From assembly GCA_007692485.1 (NCBI GenBank), contig REBY01000073.1, forward strand, positions 1-36,156: a stretch of 36,156 nt of DNA, in the 5' to 3' direction. A program made the translations under genes and the position numbers. Below the pieces are notes generated by a model. It did no database searches. It was not told the DNA's origin and was given only the letters and a program-made list of their open reading frames with translations. Shown in pieces: positions 16,219 through 24,608 of the stretch. The stretch's first letter is position 1; every line of letters starts with the position of its first letter. This stretch comes from Pseudomonadaceae bacterium. Lineage in GTDB: Bacteria; Pseudomonadota; Gammaproteobacteria; Pseudomonadales; Pseudomonadaceae.

Positions 16219-17121
16219 ATGGCAAGTCAAGATTCAACGCATGAAGAGTATTTTGTACCGGCGCAGAGTAAGTGGCCGCTGGTCGCGTCTGTCGCCATGC
16301 TGTTTACCGTGGTTGGTGCGGGCAAGTTACTGAATGCCCTGAGCGCCGGTGACGGTACTTGGGTGGCGATCATCGTGTTGCTGGTCGGCCTGGGGATGCT
16401 GACCTGGATGTTCTTTGGCTGGTTCGGCAATGTGATTACCGAAAGCCGCCAGGGCTTGTATAGCCCGCAAATGGACCGCTCTTTCCGTATGGGTATGGGT
16501 TGGTTCATTTTTTCCGAAGTGATGTTCTTCGCCGCTTTCTTCGGTGCTTTGTTTTACATTCGCATGCTGGCCGGGCCCTGGTTGTCCGGTGAAGGTGCCA
16601 AGGAGATGACTGGTGAGCTCTTGTGGCCGAACTTCGAATTTACCTGGCCACTGATGGTTAATCCGGACCCGCGCGCCTATGCTGGCCCGCAGGAAATTAT
16701 CAGCCCTTGGCAGCTGCCGCTGATCAATACGCTGCTGCTGATCACCTCCAGTATCACGCTGACCTTTGCTCACCACGCGCTGCGTGCCGGCAAGCGGGTG
16801 TTGACGCGCAATTGGCTTATCCTGACGCTTATCCTGGGTGCTGTGTTCTTGTGCGTGCAGAGTTACGAATATGTGCACGCCTATCGTGATTTGGGTCTGA
16901 CGCTGGAATCGGGGATCTACGGTGCAACCTTCTTCATGCTGACCGGCTTCCACGGTGTACACGTGACCATGGGTGCGCTGATTCTGCTGGTTATGCTGAT
17001 TCGGATTATCAAGGGGCATTTCACCCCGGATAACCACTTCGGCTTTGAAGCGGCTTGCTGGTATTGGCACTTTGTAGATGTGGTCTGGGTTGGCTTGTTC
17101 CTGTTCGTCTACGTCTTCTGA
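16219..17121 (+). CDS. coxC: Cytochrome c oxidase subunit III
   Basis: Membrane subunit III of the aa3 oxidase, 300 aa with about seven helices. Typical blocks are GMGWFIFSEVMFFAAFFGAL, FHGVHVTMGA and the C-terminal YWHFVDVVWVGLFLFVYV. It stabilises subunit I and its proton uptake. The start at 16219 has AAGGAG eight bases upstream; two earlier in-frame codons lack a site. A 69-base gap, holding nothing I recognise, separates it from ctaG. Confidence 0.96.
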   Translation: MASQDSTHEEYFVPAQSKWPLVASVAMLFTVVGAGKLLNALSAGDGTWVAIIVLLVGLGMLTWMFFGWFGNVITESRQGLYSPQMDRSFRMGMGWFIFSEVMFFAAFFGALFYIRMLAGPWLSGEGAKEMTGELLWPNFEFTWPLMVNPDPRAYAGPQEIISPWQLPLINTLLLITSSITLTFAHHALRAGKRVLTRNWLILTLILGAVFLCVQSYEYVHAYRDLGLTLESGIYGATFFMLTGFHGVHVTMGALILLVMLIRIIKGHFTPDNHFGFEAACWYWHFVDVVWVGLFLFVYVF

Positions 17122-17138
17122 TCCGTCCTGCTCTGGTG

Positions 17139-17167
17139 CTCCCTGGTTGCTCAATGCAGCCAGGGAG
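17139..17167. other. Stem-loop between coxC and the DUF2909 gene
   Basis: A 12-bp stem with one G-T mismatch, CTCCCTGGTTGC (17139-17150) and GCAGCCAGGGAG (17156-17167), around a five-base loop. It contains the stop codon of the opposing DUF2909 gene. There is no T run on either side, so it may be a weak terminator for both converging genes or a 3'-end stabiliser. Confidence 0.5.
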
Positions 17168-17363
17168 TGTTCCAGCCAAGCTGCCCGCTCCAGAAGCCCC
17201 AGGTAACCAGAAGCATCAGGGCAACCGTCAGGCCGATGCGAAAGCTCAGGGCGGTGAATACCCGGCCGGTGCTGTCGGTATCCTTCATTAAATAAAACAG
17301 ACCGCTGAACAGGCTGGCTATCAGAGCCACCAGCAGGATAAGAATGAGCAGTTTCAACAACAT
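17151..17363 (-). CDS. DUF2909 family twin-transmembrane protein
   Basis: Small membrane protein of 70 aa with two helices: about residues 2-23 (MLLKLLILILLVALIASLFS) and about 43-60, joined by a short charged link (MKDTDSTGR). This is the DUF2909 pattern, a family encoded next to aa3 oxidase genes (PA0109 in P. aeruginosa). The start at 17363 gives the family-like N-terminus and has GGA seven bases upstream; ATG and TTG codons two and four positions earlier are alternatives. It lies on the opposite strand from its cox neighbours, between coxC and the SURF1 gene. A role in oxidase assembly is plausible from position only. Confidence 0.8.
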   Translation of the reverse strand: MLLKLLILILLVALIASLFSGLFYLMKDTDSTGRVFTALSFRIGLTVALMLLVTWGFWSGQLGWNTPWLH

Positions 17364-17431
17364 GTGCATGTCCAAGGTTGTAAAGGGTGAGGCAAAGTAT
17401 AGACCCTATGGCGTATTCCATGGACAGTCGC

Positions 17432-18172
17432 ATGCTGCGTAATTCTGCTCAGCGTCGTTTTGCTCCGGGCTGGCCGCTCTGGCTGTTTACGCTGGGTTTT
17501 TTGCCGGTGTTGATCAGCCTGGGGTTCTGGCAGCTCGACCGTGCCGAAGAAAAACGGGCCTTTGACCGTCAACTGACGGCGGCCCAGGCGCAGCCATCTG
17601 TGCCTTTAGCCAGTCTGGACTCACCCGCGTCGGCAGCATGGCGTGCGGTTACCTTGCAAGGCTATTTCGATCCGCAATTGATCTGGCTGTTGGATAACCG
17701 TATTCGCGGTGGCGTGGCTGGTGTTGAAGTGTTGCAGGTGTTGCGCCAGGCCGGCAGTGCTGAGCCGGTGCTGATCAATCGGGGCTGGCTAGCCTGGACA
17801 GATCGTAGCGAGCTGCCGCAGATCAGCACACCAAAGCAGCCTGAATTCCTTTATGCAGAGGTCTTGCCGCCGGTTGAAAGCGGCTTTACGCTGGGCGATA
17901 ACAACGCAACGGGTTGGCCGCGGTTGATCAGCCGAATTGAGCTGGATGCCATGGCCGAGCAGGCGGGGCTGCCAGGCGCACCCTTACTGTTGCGCTTGCG
18001 TGAGCCTGGGGCAGCCAGTTTTACGCTGGACTGGCCGGGTCAGCCGACGTCGGCCAGCAAGCACACCGGTTACGCGGTGCAGTGGTTTGCCATGGCGTTG
18101 GCATTGATAGCATTGTTTGTTTGGGCCGGTTTGCGGCCCGTTTCCGGGGGAAATAACAATAATGAGCAGTAA
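17432..18172 (+). CDS. SURF1 family oxidase assembly protein
   Basis: SURF1/Shy1 helps insert heme a into oxidase subunit I. The product has an N-terminal membrane helix (about residues 14-32), the signature LGFWQLDRAEEKR right after it, a periplasmic domain with NRGWLAW, and a C-terminal helix with GYAVQWFAMALALIALFVW. The start is uncertain: the ATG at 17432 (246 aa) is chosen because GGA lies seven bases upstream and family N-termini are short; ATGs at 17408 and 17420 and a GTG at 17387 are possible. Its 3' end overlaps the next gene by 11 bases. Equivalent to PA0110. Confidence 0.88.
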   Translation: MLRNSAQRRFAPGWPLWLFTLGFLPVLISLGFWQLDRAEEKRAFDRQLTAAQAQPSVPLASLDSPASAAWRAVTLQGYFDPQLIWLLDNRIRGGVAGVEVLQVLRQAGSAEPVLINRGWLAWTDRSELPQISTPKQPEFLYAEVLPPVESGFTLGDNNATGWPRLISRIELDAMAEQAGLPGAPLLLRLREPGAASFTLDWPGQPTSASKHTGYAVQWFAMALALIALFVWAGLRPVSGGNNNNEQ

Positions 18173-18758
18173 CGAAAGCGGCCTGGCCGACAAACCCAAA
18201 GGGCAGCTTAAGCTGCTGTTGATTATTGCCATTGTCATTGGCCCCATGGTGGCGGCTTGGGTCATGGTTAAAATGGACGTCGGCATCCCGACCACGCACA
18301 CCAATCGCTCCACCTTGGTGCCAGACGGTGTTGACGTTCAGGACTGGACGACTGCGCTTGAACCTCTGGGTTATGGTGCGCCTTGGCGTCTGTTGGTGAC
18401 CGCGCCAGAGCAGTGTGATGAAGCCTGCATGGACTTGGTCCACCGCGCTCGACAGATTCATGTTGCCCTTAATCGAGATGCCACTCGTGCCCAGCATGTC
18501 CTGCTGCTGGGTCACGCAGAAGAGGATGCCTGGCTTGATGAGCTAAAGGCCGAATTCCCGCTGGTCAGAGTTGCCACGCTGGACAACACCGCCTATGAGC
18601 AAAGTCTGCAGCAGCATGCACCGGAATTGCCGGCCGGCGTGCAGCTTTGGCTGGTAGATCCACTGGGTGCTGTAGTACTGCAGCAGGGGCCGGACGATCC
18701 GGGCAAACAACTGCTGGAAGACTTCAAACATCTGCTGAAATTGTCCAAGGTGGGGTGA
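18162..18758 (+). CDS. Sco-like membrane-anchored thioredoxin-fold protein (PA0111 type)
   Basis: Protein of 198 aa with one N-terminal membrane helix (about 14-36) and a periplasmic domain. A C-x3-C pair, C85-DEA-C89, follows a WRLLVTAP strand exactly where Sco proteins carry CPxxC, and a WLVDPLGAVVLQ stretch matches the Sco strand ILVDPQGQY of the sco gene further on. The third Sco copper ligand, a His before that strand, is missing (PAGVQ is found there). It probably acts as a thiol-disulfide reductant or partner in CuA assembly rather than as a copper carrier; this is inference. It overlaps SURF1 by 11 bases and is followed by ctaA after six. Confidence 0.8.
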   Translation: MSSNESGLADKPKGQLKLLLIIAIVIGPMVAAWVMVKMDVGIPTTHTNRSTLVPDGVDVQDWTTALEPLGYGAPWRLLVTAPEQCDEACMDLVHRARQIHVALNRDATRAQHVLLLGHAEEDAWLDELKAEFPLVRVATLDNTAYEQSLQQHAPELPAGVQLWLVDPLGAVVLQQGPDDPGKQLLEDFKHLLKLSKVG

Positions 18759-18764
18759 CCGAAC

Positions 18765-19805
18765 ATGCGGAAAGCTGGATTCTGGTGGGCGGTCAGCGCC
18801 CTGGGGCTGGGCTTTGTGGTGGTTATTCTGGGCGCCTATACGCGGCTGGTGCATGCCGGCCTTGGTTGCCCAGACTGGCCTGGTTGCTATGGTTTTCTGA
18901 CGGTACCGCGCAGTGAAACCGGTTTGGAGTTGGCGCAAGTGCGCTTCCCCGATGCCCCGGTGGAAATATTCAAAGCCTGGGTGGAGATGATCCACCGTTA
19001 TGTGGCCGGTTTGTTGGGGCTGATGATTCTCGGTCTGGCGCTGTTCAGCCTGCGCTGGCGCAAGCGCGAACCGGATTATCCGGTGTTGCTCTGCTTCGGC
19101 CTGCTGGCGCTGGTTACCGCGCAGGCGATCTTTGGCATGTGGACGGTGACCCTGAAGTTGTGGCCGCAAATTGTGACCGGGCACTTACTGGGTGGCTTTG
19201 CCACCCTGAGCTTGCTCACCCTGCTGTGCTTGCGGCTGTCTGGTCAGTTCCCTGCCTTTGCCGGCCAGCAGGCGGCACGTTTGCGCCGCTTGGCCTGGGT
19301 GGTTATGGCGGTAGTTATCGCGCAAATCACTCTGGGTGGCTGGACCAGTACTAATTATGCCGCTGTTGCCTGTGTCGACTTTCCAACGTGTCATGGTGTC
19401 TGGTGGCCGGAGACCGACTTTGCTGCCGGCTTCAATATCATGCAGGAAATTGGCCCGAACTATCTGGGCGGGCAAATGGATGGCCCGGCGCGCACGGCGA
19501 TTCACATTACTCACCGCATTGGTGCGCTGGTGACGCTCTTTGCCGTACTGATTCTGGCCTGGCAGCTGCTGCGTTTCGGTCTGGGGCGCCTGGCGGGTTT
19601 GCTGACGCTGGCGCTGGCGGTTCAGATCGCTCTAGGCATTACCAATGTGCTGGCGCATCTGCCACTGGCCGTTGCGGTGGCGCATAACGCTTTTGGTGCT
19701 GTTTTGCTGCTGGTTATGGTCAGTGTGTTGTATCGTTTACGCGGTGAGCGCCGCAGCCTGGTTTTTTCCCGGCAAACGGATGGATTGGGGCTGGCCAGTC
19801 ACTGA
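18765..19805 (+). CDS. ctaA: Heme A synthase (COX15/CtaA)
   Basis: Oxidises the C8 methyl of heme O to the formyl of heme A in the inner membrane. The 346-aa protein has about eight helices and the four conserved heme-ligand histidines: H77 (MIHRY), H140 (TGHLLGG), H250 (ITHRIGA) and H307 (AHNAFGA). A CPDWPGC motif lies in the first periplasmic loop, and ACVDFPTC in a later one, the cysteine pairs typical of type 2 enzymes. A GGGGTGA site precedes the ATG by about eight bases. Works directly with CtaB downstream. Confidence 0.95.
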   Translation: MRKAGFWWAVSALGLGFVVVILGAYTRLVHAGLGCPDWPGCYGFLTVPRSETGLELAQVRFPDAPVEIFKAWVEMIHRYVAGLLGLMILGLALFSLRWRKREPDYPVLLCFGLLALVTAQAIFGMWTVTLKLWPQIVTGHLLGGFATLSLLTLLCLRLSGQFPAFAGQQAARLRRLAWVVMAVVIAQITLGGWTSTNYAAVACVDFPTCHGVWWPETDFAAGFNIMQEIGPNYLGGQMDGPARTAIHITHRIGALVTLFAVLILAWQLLRFGLGRLAGLLTLALAVQIALGITNVLAHLPLAVAVAHNAFGAVLLLVMVSVLYRLRGERRSLVFSRQTDGLGLASH

Positions 19806-19875
19806 ATCAGCCCGCATACTGGTTATCTAAAGATACAATAATAAACAGGCGCTTCAGGCGTTGGGGGAGGTACCC

Positions 19876-20784
19876 ATGGCAACTTTGAGTAATACCCGCG
19901 AGGGGGCAGCAGTCAGCTGGCGCGATTATCTGGAATTGACCAAGCCACGCGTGGTCGCTCTGATGATTATCACCTCGGCAATTGGCATGCTGCTGGCAAC
20001 CGAGGGTGCCGTGCCCTGGCATGTTCTGATCCTGGGAAACCTGGGGATTGCCCTGTGCGCAGGTAGTGCGGCTGCGATCAATCACTTGGTTGATCGGCGT
20101 ATCGATATTCATATGGCACGCACTCAGCGCCGGCCAATGGCCCAAGGCCGGGTGAATCCACTGAATGCGTTGCTGTTTGCGCTGGTGCTTGGCGCGACCG
20201 GTTTGCTGATTCTGCTCAATTGGATTAATCCGGTTACCGCCTGGTTGACCCTTGGCTCGCTGCTTGGCTATGCCGTGGTCTATACCTCTTTTCTCAAGCG
20301 CGCCACTCCACAAAATATCGTGATTGGTGGGCTGGCTGGTGCTGCGCCGCCGCTACTGGGCTGGACTGCGGTAACCGGTCAGGTCAGCGCGGAAGGCCTG
20401 CTGCTGGTGTTGATCATCTTTGCCTGGACGCCGCCACATTTCTGGGCGCTGGCTATCCATCGCAAGGAAGAGTATGCCAAGGTGGATATCCCCATGCTGC
20501 CGGTAACCCATGGCGTGGCTTACACCAAGCTGCATATCCTGTTGTATACCTTCATTCTGCTGGCTGTCAGTGTGCTGCCTTTTGTTATTCAGATGAGTGG
20601 GCCAATTTATCTGGTCGCTGCTTTGATTCTGGGCGTACGCTTTATTGACTGGGCTTGGGCCTTGTATCGCGATAGCCGTGAACAGGCAGCAATCAAGACG
20701 TTCAAGTTTTCCCTTTGGTACCTGCTGTGGCTGTTTGTGGCCCTGCTGGTCGATCACTATGTGAGTATTCTCGGATGGCTCTGA
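19876..20784 (+). CDS. ctaB: Protoheme IX farnesyltransferase (heme O synthase)
   Basis: UbiA-family prenyltransferase of 302 aa that adds a farnesyl group to heme B, giving heme O for CtaA. The Asp-rich substrate motif is visible as [20 protein letters not shown], with the second at [17 protein letters not shown]. Nine helices can be drawn. The start at 19876 follows GGGGGAGG by five bases. The 70 bases upstream hold a -10-like TACAAT (19834-19839) without a clear -35, so a separate promoter is possible. Overlaps sco by ten bases. Confidence 0.95.
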   Translation: MATLSNTREGAAVSWRDYLELTKPRVVALMIITSAIGMLLATEGAVPWHVLILGNLGIALCAGSAAAINHLVDRRIDIHMARTQRRPMAQGRVNPLNALLFALVLGATGLLILLNWINPVTAWLTLGSLLGYAVVYTSFLKRATPQNIVIGGLAGAAPPLLGWTAVTGQVSAEGLLLVLIIFAWTPPHFWALAIHRKEEYAKVDIPMLPVTHGVAYTKLHILLYTFILLAVSVLPFVIQMSGPIYLVAALILGVRFIDWAWALYRDSREQAAIKTFKFSLWYLLWLFVALLVDHYVSILGWL

Positions 20785-21407
20785 CCGGTATACAAAAAAC
20801 CGTTATCGTCATGGTGGCTGCGGTAGCTGTGGTCATTGGCCTGACGGTCAACAAGGTCACCCGGCCGGCACCACTGGATCGTGAACAGTTGTCGCGCGCG
20901 GGGATTTTCCTGTTTGAACAGCCCCGATCGATTCCCGAGGTCAGCATGCGTTCGGCAGCGGACGAACCTTGGGGCCGGGAGGACCTGGTTGGTCAGTGGG
21001 ATTTGTTGTTCTTCGGTTATACCTTCTGCCCGGACATTTGTCCGACCACTATGGCCGAGCTGCGCCAGGTGGTTACCAGCTTGCCGGACGATCAGCGCGA
21101 GCGCATGCAGGTGACCATGGTCAGCGTCGACCCGAATCGCGACACGCCTGACCAAATGAGCAGCTATCTGGGCTTTTTCAATGCCGGTTTCAAAGGTGCA
21201 ACCGGTGAGCCGGATGAGTTGGCACAGTTGGCGCAGGCCTTGTCAGTGGCCTATATCGAGCCGGATACCAGTACCGAGAATTACCTGGTTGATCATAGCG
21301 GCCAAGTGATTCTGGTTGATCCGCAGGGGCAATACGCCGGCTTTATTCGCCCGCCGCTGAAGCCGCAGGAACTGGCGCAGTGGCTGCCACGGGTCATGCA
21401 GCAGTAA
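20775..21407 (+). CDS. senC: Sco1/SenC copper chaperone
   Basis: Membrane-anchored thioredoxin-fold protein of 210 aa that loads copper on the CuA site of CoxB. One N-terminal helix (about 8-27) leads to a periplasmic domain with C85-PDI-C89-PT and the copper-ligand H174 in LVDHSGQ, then ILVDPQGQY. All three ligands are intact, unlike the Sco-like gene at 18162. The start overlaps ctaB by ten bases; no strong ribosome site is visible, suggesting coupling. Matches PA0114. It ends six bases from the opposing znuB stop. Confidence 0.94.
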   Translation: MALTGIQKTVIVMVAAVAVVIGLTVNKVTRPAPLDREQLSRAGIFLFEQPRSIPEVSMRSAADEPWGREDLVGQWDLLFFGYTFCPDICPTTMAELRQVVTSLPDDQRERMQVTMVSVDPNRDTPDQMSSYLGFFNAGFKGATGEPDELAQLAQALSVAYIEPDTSTENYLVDHSGQVILVDPQGQYAGFIRPPLKPQELAQWLPRVMQQ

Positions 21408-21413
21408 ACAGCT

Positions 21414-22199
21414 TCAGGCCCGACGCGGAATGCTCAGCGCGAGGATAAACAGGCCGGCGGCGGTAACCACGATGGACGGGCCGGCCGGGGTATCCATATG
21501 CCAGGACAGGGTCAGCCCGCCAACCACTGCCAGACAGCCGAGAAAACTGGCTCCAATGGCCATTTGCTCCGGGGTGCGCGCATGCCGCTGCGCTGCGGCT
21601 GGCGGGATAATCAGCAGTGAGGTGATCAGCAGGACGCCGACAATCTTCATTGCCACCGCGATCACGATGGCAATCAGCAGCATCAAGGCCAGGCGGATCG
21701 CCGTTACCGGCAAGCCTTCTACCCGCGCCAGTTCCTCATGCACAGTAATCGACAGCAGATAGCGCCAGAGTGAGCCCATCAGTAGCATGACCAGAACGAT
21801 GCCACCGAGCATCCACTGCAAATCCTCAATGGTTATGGCCAGCAGGTCACCAAACAGGTAGGCCATCAGGTCGATACGTACATTTTCGGTCAGCGCCAAA
21901 ACCACCAGACCCAATGACAGCGTCGAATGCGCCAGGATGCCCAATAGGGTATCGCTGGCCAGCCAGTTTTTCTGCTGCATGGCGACCAGCAGTATGGCCA
22001 ACAAAATACAGCCTGCGGTTACCGCCAGGGTCAGGTTGATGTCCAGCAGGATACCCAGGGCAATGCCGAGCAGCGCCGAATGGGCCAGGGTGTCGCCAAA
22101 ATAGGCCATGCGTCGCCAGACCACGAAAGACCCCAGCGGGCCGGCAACGACGGCCAGTGCCAGCCCGGCACATAGCGCGTAAAGCAGAAAATCAGGCAT
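21414..22199 (-). CDS. znuB: Zinc ABC transporter permease
   Basis: Inner-membrane permease of 261 aa with about eight helices, of the ABC-3 (ZnuB/TroC) family. The N-terminal [21 protein letters not shown] is a family hallmark, and the [20 protein letters not shown] block is near the C-terminal end. It carries zinc received from ZnuA, powered by ZnuC. The start overlaps the znuC end by eight bases and lacks a clear ribosome site, consistent with coupling in zur-znuC-znuB. Expected to be repressed by Zur when zinc is sufficient. Confidence 0.95.
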   Translation of the reverse strand: MPDFLLYALCAGLALAVVAGPLGSFVVWRRMAYFGDTLAHSALLGIALGILLDINLTLAVTAGCILLAILLVAMQQKNWLASDTLLGILAHSTLSLGLVVLALTENVRIDLMAYLFGDLLAITIEDLQWMLGGIVLVMLLMGSLWRYLLSITVHEELARVEGLPVTAIRLALMLLIAIVIAVAMKIVGVLLITSLLIIPPAAAQRHARTPEQMAIGASFLGCLAVVGGLTLSWHMDTPAGPSIVVTAAGLFILALSIPRRA

Positions 22200-22965
22200 G
22201 TTTGCAGTCGGGTCCGTGGCTGTGGCTACTGTCAGGGATCACTTTCCCGTGCAAGTCATGGGCATGATCGTGGTGGTGGTTATAGACTGCCAGGGCGCTG
22301 GCCTGATCACCAAACAGGGCAACAAAGGCAGGATCCAGGCTGACCTGTTCGGGGTGGCCGGAACAGCAGATATGTCGGTTCAGGCAGACCACAGTGTTGG
22401 TGGTGGCCATTACCAGGTGCAGATCATGGGAGACCATGAGTACACCGCAGTTGTAGCGGTCACGCAGGCGGGTAATCAGTTGGTAGAGCTCAAGCTGGCC
22501 ATTCACGTCGACTCCTTGCACCGGCTCATCCAGCACCAGGAGGTCAGGATTGCGTAGCAGAGCGCGGGCCAGCAGGATACGTTGCAGTTCGCCGCCAGAT
22601 ACCTGTTGCAAAGGCCGTTTGAGCAAATGGCTGGCGCCAACCTCGGCCAGTGCAGCCTCAGCAGCCGGGCGACGAATGCCCGGGGCCAGCATAAGAAAGC
22701 GCGCCACAGTTAACGGCAGCGTGGCGTCGACCTGGAGTTTTTGCGGCATATAGCCGATGCGTAAGCCCTGCTTGCGCTGCACCTGTCCGCTGTCGACTTT
22801 CAGCAGGCCAAGTACCACACGCACCAGGCTGGTCTTGCCGGCGCCGTTGGGGCCGATCAGGGTGACAATCTCGCCGCGGTGCACTGCGAGCTTGACCTGT
22901 TCCAGAATGGAATTGCCGTTCAGGTGCAGATTAACGCCTTTCAGACTGAGTAGTTCTTCACTCAT
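22192..22965 (-). CDS. znuC: Zinc ABC transporter ATP-binding protein
   Basis: ATPase of the ZnuABC high-affinity zinc importer, 257 aa. Walker [10 protein letters not shown], signature VSGGELQRI, Walker B LLVLDEP and the switch His in MVSHDLH are all present. The C-terminus is His-rich ([13 protein letters not shown] and later [11 protein letters not shown]), a likely zinc-sensing or buffering tail also known in other ZnuC proteins. The start at 22965 overlaps the zur stop as ATGA; an upstream in-frame codon is inside zur. Confidence 0.95.
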   Translation of the reverse strand: MSEELLSLKGVNLHLNGNSILEQVKLAVHRGEIVTLIGPNGAGKTSLVRVVLGLLKVDSGQVQRKQGLRIGYMPQKLQVDATLPLTVARFLMLAPGIRRPAAEAALAEVGASHLLKRPLQQVSGGELQRILLARALLRNPDLLVLDEPVQGVDVNGQLELYQLITRLRDRYNCGVLMVSHDLHLVMATTNTVVCLNRHICCSGHPEQVSLDPAFVALFGDQASALAVYNHHHDHAHDLHGKVIPDSSHSHGPDCKHA

Positions 22966-23453
22966 GCGCCAGCCTGACACTGAGCGCAAAGGCCGGTGAT
23001 TTCAACGGTTTCGGCCTCAACGGCAAAATCATGCGCGGCAGCACTTCGGGCAATGGCCTGATGGATAGTGCCGTGATCCAGCTCGATCGCTACGCGGCAC
23101 TCGCGGCAGATCAGGAACTGGCCCTGATGGCGGTGTTCAGGGCTGGTGCAGCCGATAAAGGCATTCAGTGAAGCGATGCGATGAATCAGGCCGTTATCGA
23201 GTAGAAAATCCAGTGCACGATAGACCGTAGGTGGCGCGGCACGACGACCATCTTCGCGTGACAGGGTATCCAGAATGTCATAGGCGCCGAGTGGTTTATG
23301 GCTCTGCCAGACCAGCTCCAGCACCCGGCGACGCAGCGTGGTAAAGCGAACACCTTCACGGTCGCAGACCTGTTCGGCTGCGGCGAGAGCGCTATCAACA
23401 CAGAGCTGGTGATCGTGGTTGTGCGCGACATGGCTGTGCTGCTGGGCGGACAT
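22962..23453 (-). CDS. zur: Zinc uptake regulator Zur (Fur family)
   Basis: Zinc-responsive repressor of 163 aa. The winged-helix domain carries [14 protein letters not shown] and [20 protein letters not shown]. The structural zinc site is C-x2-C twice: CREC and, near the end, CAQC. Regulatory ligands are likely in [10 protein letters not shown] and ELDHG. The N-terminus is His-rich ([13 protein letters not shown]). GGAG lies six bases before the ATG. It leads the zur-znuC-znuB operon and faces znuA across a Zur box, so it should repress itself and all the transporter genes. In P. aeruginosa it is also called np20. Confidence 0.95.
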   Translation of the reverse strand: MSAQQHSHVAHNHDHQLCVDSALAAAEQVCDREGVRFTTLRRRVLELVWQSHKPLGAYDILDTLSREDGRRAAPPTVYRALDFLLDNGLIHRIASLNAFIGCTSPEHRHQGQFLICRECRVAIELDHGTIHQAIARSAAAHDFAVEAETVEITGLCAQCQAGA

Positions 23454-23509
23454 GTAAAACTCCGGGCCGGCGCAGTTAAGCGCAGTGGCTGTATTTAACG
23501 GGCGTATCG

Positions 23510-23526
23510 CTGTTATTATATAACAG
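23510..23526. promoter_or_regulatory. Zur box between zur and znuA
   Basis: CTGTTAT-TAT-ATAACAG, a 17-base element with perfect 7-bp arms, closely resembles the gammaproteobacterial Zur operator core GTTATAATATAAC. It lies 24 bases before the znuA start and 57 before zur, fitting repression of both divergent promoters by zinc-bound Zur. Confidence 0.88.
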
Positions 23527-23549
23527 ACACATCTTCTGAGGTATGCCCC

Positions 23550-24608
23550 ATGTTGCGTTTGCTGCCGGCCCTGCTGTTGCTGGCCATGTCTTCCTTTGCC
23601 CAGGCTGAGCAGCCGCGGGTGGTTACTACCATACAGCCGCTACAGCAAATAGCCACGGCCGTCATGGATGGTATTGCGCCGGTTGAGGTTATGTTGCCGC
23701 CGGGCGCCTCACCGCATAGTTATGCCCTGCGCCCATCGGACCGCCGCATGCTGCGCTCCGCAGACCGTATTTACTGGGTTGGCCCGCAGCTGGAGCTGTT
23801 TTTACAGTCCTTGCTGGATGGCGAAGGTACGGCCGTGGCGCTAATGGACGTTGACGGTCTAGAGACGCGCACTTATCCCGAACGGCGCAATTTTCAGCAA
23901 GGCAATGGTGACCAGAAGCCGGCCCATGACGGGCATGCGGGCCACGATCATGCTCAGGAGCATGGCCATGGTCACAAGCATGACCACGACCATAAACATG
24001 AGCATGACGGCGATCACAGCAGTGATCACGACAGTCATGCTGATCATGGGCATGGCGGGCATGAACACGATCATGACCACGCGCCCGGTACCCTGGATGA
24101 GCACATTTGGCTGTCGCCGACCAATGCGCAAGTCATTGCCCGCTTTATGGCGGCAGATTTGACCGAGCTGTTTCCGGATCATGCCGAACAACTGGCCGCT
24201 AACCTGGCTACTTTCGAGGCACGCCTCGAGACACTGGATACGCAGTTGGCCGAACGGTTCGCCCCGTTAGGCGATAAAGGTTATTTTGTTTTCCACGATG
24301 CCTACGGTTACTTCGAGGATCACTACGGGATTAAAGCCAAGGGCGTCTTTACCCTGTCCCACGAGGTGCAGCCGGGGGCGCGGCAGGTCAACTTGCTGCG
24401 TCAGCAACTCAGCGAGAGTGGTCGGGTTTGTGTATTTACCGAACCGCAGTTTACTCCGCGCCTGGTCAACAGCTTGACCCGCGACCTGCCAGTGGAAGCG
24501 GGCGAATTGGACCCGTTGGGTGTAGGCATTGCGGTAGGTCCTGAGGGCTATATCGCGCTGTTGCAACAACTGGCCGATAATCTGGCAGGTTGCCTGGAAC
24601 GGCTTTAA
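23550..24608 (+). CDS. znuA: Zinc ABC transporter substrate-binding protein
   Basis: Periplasmic zinc-binding protein of 352 aa; signal peptide 1-19 (ending AQA). H56 in SPHSYALRPSD is the first zinc ligand, and further conserved histidines appear in DEHIWLSP and FHDAYGYF. Between them, residues 126-177 form a very His/Asp-rich loop with 21 His in 52 residues, probably flexible and able to collect zinc. A C-terminal Cys pair (RVCVFTEPQ, AGCLERL) matches the disulfide of gammaproteobacterial ZnuA. GAGG lies eight bases upstream. The stop codon overlaps that of thrB on the other strand (TTAA). Confidence 0.95.
   Translation: MLRLLPALLLLAMSSFAQAEQPRVVTTIQPLQQIATAVMDGIAPVEVMLPPGASPHSYALRPSDRRMLRSADRIYWVGPQLELFLQSLLDGEGTAVALMDVDGLETRTYPERRNFQQGNGDQKPAHDGHAGHDHAQEHGHGHKHDHDHKHEHDGDHSSDHDSHADHGHGGHEHDHDHAPGTLDEHIWLSPTNAQVIARFMAADLTELFPDHAEQLAANLATFEARLETLDTQLAERFAPLGDKGYFVFHDAYGYFEDHYGIKAKGVFTLSHEVQPGARQVNLLRQQLSESGRVCVFTEPQFTPRLVNSLTRDLPVEAGELDPLGVGIAVGPEGYIALLQQLADNLAGCLERL

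Noticed and set aside
23925-24083. HDH-coding repeat tract in znuA, considered as a CRISPR-like or tandem DNA repeat
   Set aside because: The repetition is at the protein level (His/Asp codons) with irregular units and no spacers.
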